Part shown: in pieces, positions 27,187-29,638 of the stretch
How positions within the stretch are numbered: position 1 is the first letter of the stretch
Layout: every line of letters begins with the position of its first letter
Source of the DNA: DAIRVC01 sp036803025
GTDB lineage: Bacteria > Chloroflexota > Anaerolineae > Anaerolineales > E44-bin32
DNA length: 29,638 nt
NCBI GenBank assembly: GCA_036803025.1
Contig: DAIRVC010000013.1
Span: 1-29,638 of the forward strand
Direction: 5' to 3'
Notes under the pieces: generated by a model
What the model was told of the DNA's origin: nothing
The model's database searches: none
Seen by the model: only the letters and a program-made list of their open reading frames with translations
Position numbers and translations under genes: made by a program

Positions 27187-28470
27187 CTACTGCTCCGCGC
27201 CGGGCGCCGCCAGGCGCTCGTCGACCATCTCGCGCAACTCGGATAGATCACTGAGCAGCTCGTAGACCCCGTGCCACTGCGTGTAGTCCGGACCCTGCAT
27301 CCACACCCCGAACTTGGCCGTTCTGCCCCAGTGGTGCCAGAGCTCGAAGTAGACGTAGTCGATCGGCTCGTCGAATGGCTCGGCGGTCATCAGCCCGCGG
27401 CCGGTCAGCGGCCGCACCAGGTCGTCGCTTTCACGGACCCAGTCATTGACCCGCAGCGTGGCTGTGTCGGCGGCTGCGTAGAAGTCCTCGATGAAAGTGG
27501 TGTTGTGGCATTCACGGCAGACGCTTTGCATGCGCACCAGATTGTCCTGCCAGGTCGGACGCCGCTCGCTGATCGGTGCGAACAGGTACCAGGTCAGCCG
27601 ATCGCCCACATCATGGGTTGTGCCGCTGGCGCCGAAACCGCTGAAGTGGCAAGTGGCGCAGGTCGGGGCCGGGAAGTCCTCAACGGTCAGCGTTCCCGGC
27701 TCGGCCTCCCAGTCCCAGCCCTCACCGCCGGTGTGATAGGCGATCCCGTGGGGGGACTCTTCGTAGATCTCCCACTGCGGGTGATCGGGACCGATGTGGC
27801 AAGCATTGCAGGTTTCCGGTTTGCGCGCCTGCTCGAGGCTGAACTCATGGCGAAGGTGACACTGCTGGCATTCGCCGACCGAGCCATCCGCCTGAGGGCG
27901 CCCGATGTTGTGGCAAGCGGCGCAGGCGAAGCGCGTCACCTCCGGCCCCTCGATCGCGAACAGGGCGTGGCGCATGCGATCGGGAGCGAAACCGCCCTCC
28001 GGAATCGCGCCGTACATGGCCAGCTGGTCTTCGCTCAATGCCTCTGTCCCGGCCATAGCCACATAGGCCGGAAGCGAGTGCCGGCTCTGATAGTACTGGG
28101 CCACCTCGGATGTATGGCAGCCCTCACAGGTGGCCGGCGTCGGCGAAGCGAGGACGTACGTGCCCTCATGCTCTACCGCGCCGGGGTACGTGCGAGAGAC
28201 CGTGTGACAGTCGCTGCAGGCGACCTCCGCTGCGGCCATGCTGCTGTGCCCGTACTGGGTCACGATTCCAGGGGTCGCCCGGCGATGGCAGACCACACAT
28301 GCGTCGCTGCTGTCGGCCAGCGCATCGACCCGCTCGGCCGGGCCGGCCTGCATTGAACGCCCGATGCTCATGACGACCAATGCCAGACCGAGGACCACCA
28401 GGACGCCGATGAAACCCAGGATTAGCAGCCGCGCCGAACCCCACAGGGACGCTCGCTCTTCCGACGCCAT
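27187..28470 (-). CDS. Membrane-anchored octaheme cytochrome of the hydroxylamine oxidoreductase family
   Basis: The 427-residue protein has an N-terminal membrane helix (about 13-35) and eight CxxCH heme-binding motifs starting at C58, C85, C115, C183, C201, C221, C271 and C318. The stretch CHLRHEFS...CNACHIGPDHPQWEIYEESPHG (about 204-241) and the late GPDYTQWHG are characteristic of the HAO/octaheme nitrite reductase group. Members oxidise hydroxylamine or hydrazine, or reduce nitrite or hydroxylamine to ammonia; the direction depends on active-site details. Whether the tyrosine that crosslinks to heme P460 is present needs an alignment. The cytochrome faces the outside of the membrane. Its ATG follows GAGAGGAG, and the eight-helix gene follows after two bases. 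Confidence 0.9.
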   Translation of the reverse strand: MASEERASLWGSARLLILGFIGVLVVLGLALVVMSIGRSMQAGPAERVDALADSSDACVVCHRRATPGIVTQYGHSSMAAAEVACSDCHTVSRTYPGAVEHEGTYVLASPTPATCEGCHTSEVAQYYQSRHSLPAYVAMAGTEALSEDQLAMYGAIPEGGFAPDRMRHALFAIEGPEVTRFACAACHNIGRPQADGSVGECQQCHLRHEFSLEQARKPETCNACHIGPDHPQWEIYEESPHGIAYHTGGEGWDWEAEPGTLTVEDFPAPTCATCHFSGFGASGTTHDVGDRLTWYLFAPISERRPTWQDNLVRMQSVCRECHNTTFIEDFYAAADTATLRVNDWVRESDDLVRPLTGRGLMTAEPFDEPIDYVYFELWHHWGRTAKFGVWMQGPDYTQWHGVYELLSDLSELREMVDERLAAPGAEQ

Positions 28471-28595
28471 GCCCCGCTCCTCTCTGTTGTCGATGTGTCG
28501 GCCGGATCCCCCCGAGAGGAATCCAAGATTGCTCCGTCGCCTGTCTGCGCCGCGGCAGCAGCGCCGACCAGGTTTGCCCTCGAAGGGCCTGCCTG

Positions 28596-28601
28596 ATTCT
28601 A
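28596..28601 (-). promoter_or_regulatory. Weak candidate -10 box upstream of the octaheme cytochrome gene
   Basis: On the minus strand TAGAAT lies about 125 bases before the ATG, with only a poor -35 (TTCCCG) 17 bases upstream. Nothing better is visible in the 182-base gap, which otherwise holds a small GCCCT-CGA-AGGGC hairpin (28576-28588). Confidence 0.3.
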
Positions 28602-28652
28602 CAGCGGCCGCGGCCCCGCGGGAAACTGCCGGCCGGGACAGCCCCGCTTCTC

Positions 28653-29444
28653 TCAGATGCGCCCGCTCAGGCGCAGGGCCCGCAATGCCTCCAATGTCGC
28701 ATGAACGTCGAAGGGCTCGCCGTCATCGCTCTCCCACCTCCCTTCGGCGAGTTGACGGGATTCCAGATACTCAGCCGCTCGAGCGAGACAGGGATTCTGC
28801 GGGGGCACCCCTGAGGTGAGAAGGGTGACCAGCATCCAGGCCAGGCCCCCGGCGCCCAGGTCTCTCAACCGCGGCGTCAAGTACCGGAGCAGCGATTCGG
28901 ATGCAGATGGGCGGCTCAGCCGCCACCACAGCCCCGCCGCCAGCCAGTGAGTCTGCATGAACGAGGGCAGGTGGCCTTGTGGAGTCACTCGTAACAGGAG
29001 GGCATCGGCCGCGCGCTCGGCCTGCGCCCGCCAGCGTGCGGAACAGGATAGCCAGAACCCGCAATTGGCGGTCAAGTACAGCCGTGCCGCCAGATCGCCG
29101 CGCCGCAGCCAGGCAGGAGGCTCTGCCCCAGGGATCTCCTGCTCCTCCCACCCGCCTTCCGCATCTTGCGCATTGGCGAGGAACTCGCCCGCGCGCGCGA
29201 TCGCCGGATGATCCGGGGCCAGCCCGAGAGCATCGGCCTGCGCCAGTCGAAAGCAGGTGGCGTCGATGGAGGTTGTGGTCTGGGACCAGAAAGCGGCCCA
29301 GCCTCCGTCATCCCGTTGGCCCGTCAGGAATTGGAGAACAAGGTCTCCAGCAGGCTGCTCGCCGTGGATCAGGAGATTCAGGCGAGCCTTCTCCACGGCA
29401 TTGCCACGGCGGACGACGAAGGCAACGGCGGAGGCTAGATCCAT
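28653..29444 (-). CDS. Alpha/alpha-toroid protein (prenyltransferase / squalene-cyclase-like repeats)
   Basis: The 263-residue protein contains three repeats of the QW type: QRDDGGW (about 43-49), NAQDAEGGW (about 91-99) and ESRQLAEGRW (about 226-237), each followed by helical sequence such as DVHATLEALRAL. This marks the alpha/alpha-toroid fold of squalene-hopene cyclases and prenyltransferase subunits. It is far shorter than a cyclase (about 600 or more) and shows no DXDD acid motif, so cyclisation is unlikely; a binding or unknown role is more probable. There is no clear ribosome binding site upstream of ATG 29444. It follows a probable ctaB gene after 114 bases. Confidence 0.75.
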   Translation of the reverse strand: MDLASAVAFVVRRGNAVEKARLNLLIHGEQPAGDLVLQFLTGQRDDGGWAAFWSQTTTSIDATCFRLAQADALGLAPDHPAIARAGEFLANAQDAEGGWEEQEIPGAEPPAWLRRGDLAARLYLTANCGFWLSCSARWRAQAERAADALLLRVTPQGHLPSFMQTHWLAAGLWWRLSRPSASESLLRYLTPRLRDLGAGGLAWMLVTLLTSGVPPQNPCLARAAEYLESRQLAEGRWESDDGEPFDVHATLEALRALRLSGRI

Positions 29445-29558
29445 CGTAAATCCAGGCCGGCGCCGGAATCAACCGGCGGATGCGTTCCAGGAGTGCAAGA
29501 CGACCTCTGCACGGGCGGCTCCGGCCGCGTGCGAGGGCGCTCGCAGCCGGTGTGCTCG

Positions 29559-29638
29559 CTAGAGCAGGGATTGAACCATCAACCCGGCAAAGAGGAGAGC
29601 AAGGTAGGTGCTGGAAAAGCGGTACATGCGCCATGCGA
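29559..29638 (-). CDS. ctaB: C-terminus of probable heme O synthase (partial)
   Basis: A minus-strand frame entering at the right edge gives 25 residues, AWRMYRFSSTYLALLFAG and a short hydrophobic end, then TAG at 29559-29561. The pattern, a basic segment with RFSSTYLALLF followed by a hydrophobic tail, is the usual end of UbiA-superfamily protoheme IX farnesyltransferase (CtaB/CyoE), which makes heme O for terminal oxidases. Only the tail is visible, so the call rests on this short match and related UbiA prenyltransferases cannot be excluded. Confidence 0.55.
   Translation of the reverse strand, partial: AWRMYRFSSTYLALLFAGLMVQSLL

Noticed and set aside
26426..27265. 279-codon plus-strand frame opposite the eight-helix gene
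   Set aside because: Composition is Arg/Gln/His/Asp-rich and without motifs, as expected for the mirror of a hydrophobic protein; the minus strand gives clear helices coupled to the cytochrome.

Overview
The window is GC-rich (roughly two-thirds G+C by eye) bacterial chromosome, densely coded, with no integrase, transposase, CRISPR array, phage gene or rRNA. Several features point to Chloroflexota, probably an Anaerolineae-like lineage: lipoproteins with Thr/Pro-rich stalks, a greatly enlarged SecA without the usual C-terminal zinc motif, a trigger factor starting with TTG, and a small Cys-rich protein of a type I associate with this phylum. This assignment is inference from gene content, not a phylogeny. 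No gap between genes exceeds about 300 bases; the longest (1697-1917, 4711-4914, 28471-28652) hold promoters or hairpins.

Left part (1-6982): a minus-strand MoxR ATPase and DUF58 pair (the latter running off the left edge) diverges from a DnaQ-exonuclease/DinG-helicase fusion. After a large imperfect hairpin comes a promoter-led plus-strand unit of elongation factor P, a Cys-rich small protein and a HAD phosphatase fused to a DinB-like domain. Next (7012-13288): a promoter drives tRNA-Leu(UAG), followed without an obvious new promoter by tig-clpP-clpX, a DUF1028 protein, a NagD-type HAD phosphatase and rlmN, all separated by a few bases or overlapping. This is a proteostasis and translation-quality unit.

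Middle (13359-18370): a minus-strand lipoprotein diverges from a membrane-anchored DsbA-like oxidoreductase, which ends at a strong hairpin terminator facing the minus-strand pduO-DUF554 pair. Overlapping divergent promoters separate pduO from comEA. mutM and a translationally coupled membrane protein follow. pduO and mutM have -10 boxes only 6-7 bases from their ATGs and are probably leaderless.

Right part (18367-29638): minus-strand secA, adenosine deaminase and a metallo-beta-lactamase-fold hydrolase form a likely operon. Divergent from secA are a DUF4430-like lipoprotein, tRNA-Leu(UAA) and a CBM9-like lipoprotein, closed by a 13-bp hairpin. Converging on it is a two-gene minus-strand unit of an octaheme cytochrome of the hydroxylamine-oxidoreductase family and an eight-helix membrane protein, probably a respiratory module. 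The window ends with an alpha/alpha-toroid protein and the last 25 codons of a probable heme O synthase (ctaB).

The most promising little-described items are the octaheme/eight-TM pair, the 1344-residue SecA, the HAD-DinB fusion, and the Cys-rich protein in the efp operon.
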